Shown piece by piece: positions 63,925-64,000 of a stretch of DNA of 64,000 nucleotides. The stretch spans positions 25,435 through 89,434 of the forward strand of contig JAVBLO010000005.1 in NCBI GenBank assembly GCA_031553415.1. Direction: 5' to 3'. Under the pieces are notes generated by a model. That model saw only the letters and a list, made by a program, of their open reading frames with translations, did no database searches and was not told where the DNA came from. The position numbers were made by a program, and so were the translations under genes. Position 1 is the first letter of the stretch, and each line of letters begins with the position of its first letter. The stretch is from JAIRVZ01 sp031553415 (lineage in GTDB: Bacteria > Bacteroidota > Bacteroidia > Bacteroidales > Azobacteroidaceae).

Positions 63925-64000
63925 ATGAATTTATTAAATTTCGTATCACAATATCCTGACGAAGCGAGTTGTAAAGCCAAGTTTAAGGAATTTAGAGATA
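63925..64000 (+). CDS. IS1595-family transposase, N-terminus only
   Basis: The frame from ATG at 63925 to the window edge codes 25 residues, MNLLNFVSQYPDEASCKAKF then KEFRD. The pattern F-x-(D/E)-E-x-SC-(K/R)-x-x-(F)-x-x-(F/Y)-R-(D) is that of the start of IS1595-type transposases, before their zinc-finger cysteines. The rest lies outside the window, so completeness is unknown. Confidence 0.65.
   Translation, partial: MNLLNFVSQYPDEASCKAKFKEFRD

Noticed and set aside
1..64000. CRISPR array
   Set aside because: No regularly spaced 24-40 bp direct repeats with unique spacers were seen; the repeats found are heptamers, protein-level modules or single pairs.

Overview
The window looks like a chromosomal segment of a Bacteroidota bacterium, most likely of the order Bacteroidales. 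The signs are: promoters of the TAnnTTTG (-7) / TTTG (-33) type; several secreted proteins ending in a type IX secretion (T9SS) sorting domain; long runs of periplasmic and secreted carbohydrate-active enzymes; a DUF5686 outer-membrane protein beside EttA; and mobile DNA with Bacteroidota-type DUF5053 and IS1595 genes. No genus can be fixed from the sequence alone.

Region 1 (1-10775, + strand) is the end of a surface-polysaccharide (O-antigen or capsule) synthesis operon. It holds an O-antigen ligase/polymerase tail, a DUF6625-like glycosyltransferase, a membrane acyltransferase, two paralogous GT2 and three GT4 glycosyltransferases. It also holds a three-gene block (UbiA-type phosphoribosyltransferase, GT-C membrane transferase, HAD phosphatase) that suggests a lipid-linked pentose donor. 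Most genes touch or overlap through ATGA junctions. The DNA is very AT-rich up to about 9.6 kb and less so after.

Region 2 (10758-16992, - strand) holds an outer-membrane beta-barrel protein, a 997-residue TPR protein and a 13-14 TM drug-type MFS exporter.

Region 3 (17081-54261) is a large glycan-degradation locus without a SusC/SusD pair. On the - strand, from 41780 down to 17081, come: a GH99-like/beta-helix/esterase protein with a T9SS tail, two beta-helix proteins with T9SS tails, a GH99-like lipoprotein, GH88, an O-acetylesterase, a small secreted protein, GH3, a 1785-residue fusion (GH43 + GH92 + alginate-lyase-like + beta-helix + esterase tail), GH30 and a GH92 lipoprotein. Divergent from these is a TPR-TM-AraC regulator. 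It is followed by a 14-bp direct repeat with 22-bp period, a promoter, a 49-codon remnant of a second regulator, and a 3393-residue T9SS-secreted LamG protein. The enzymes together suggest attack on an acetylated, glucuronic-acid- and mannose-containing polysaccharide: the lyase leaves an unsaturated uronide that GH88 removes, esterases remove acetyl groups, GH92/GH99-like act on mannose, and GH43/GH3/GH30 on beta-linked xylose or glucose. Substrate identity is inference.

Region 4 (54262-59950, + strand) has hairpin-rich intergenic DNA, a truncated esterase, and the housekeeping run ettA - DUF5686 - corA.

Region 5 (59968-64000) starts with tRNA-Pro(CGG) and continues into island-like DNA: a decayed IS5-type transposase, a DUF5053 gene, a 56-codon gene, about 600 bp of structured non-coding DNA, a secreted Ig-like protein and the start of an IS1595-type transposase cut by the window edge.
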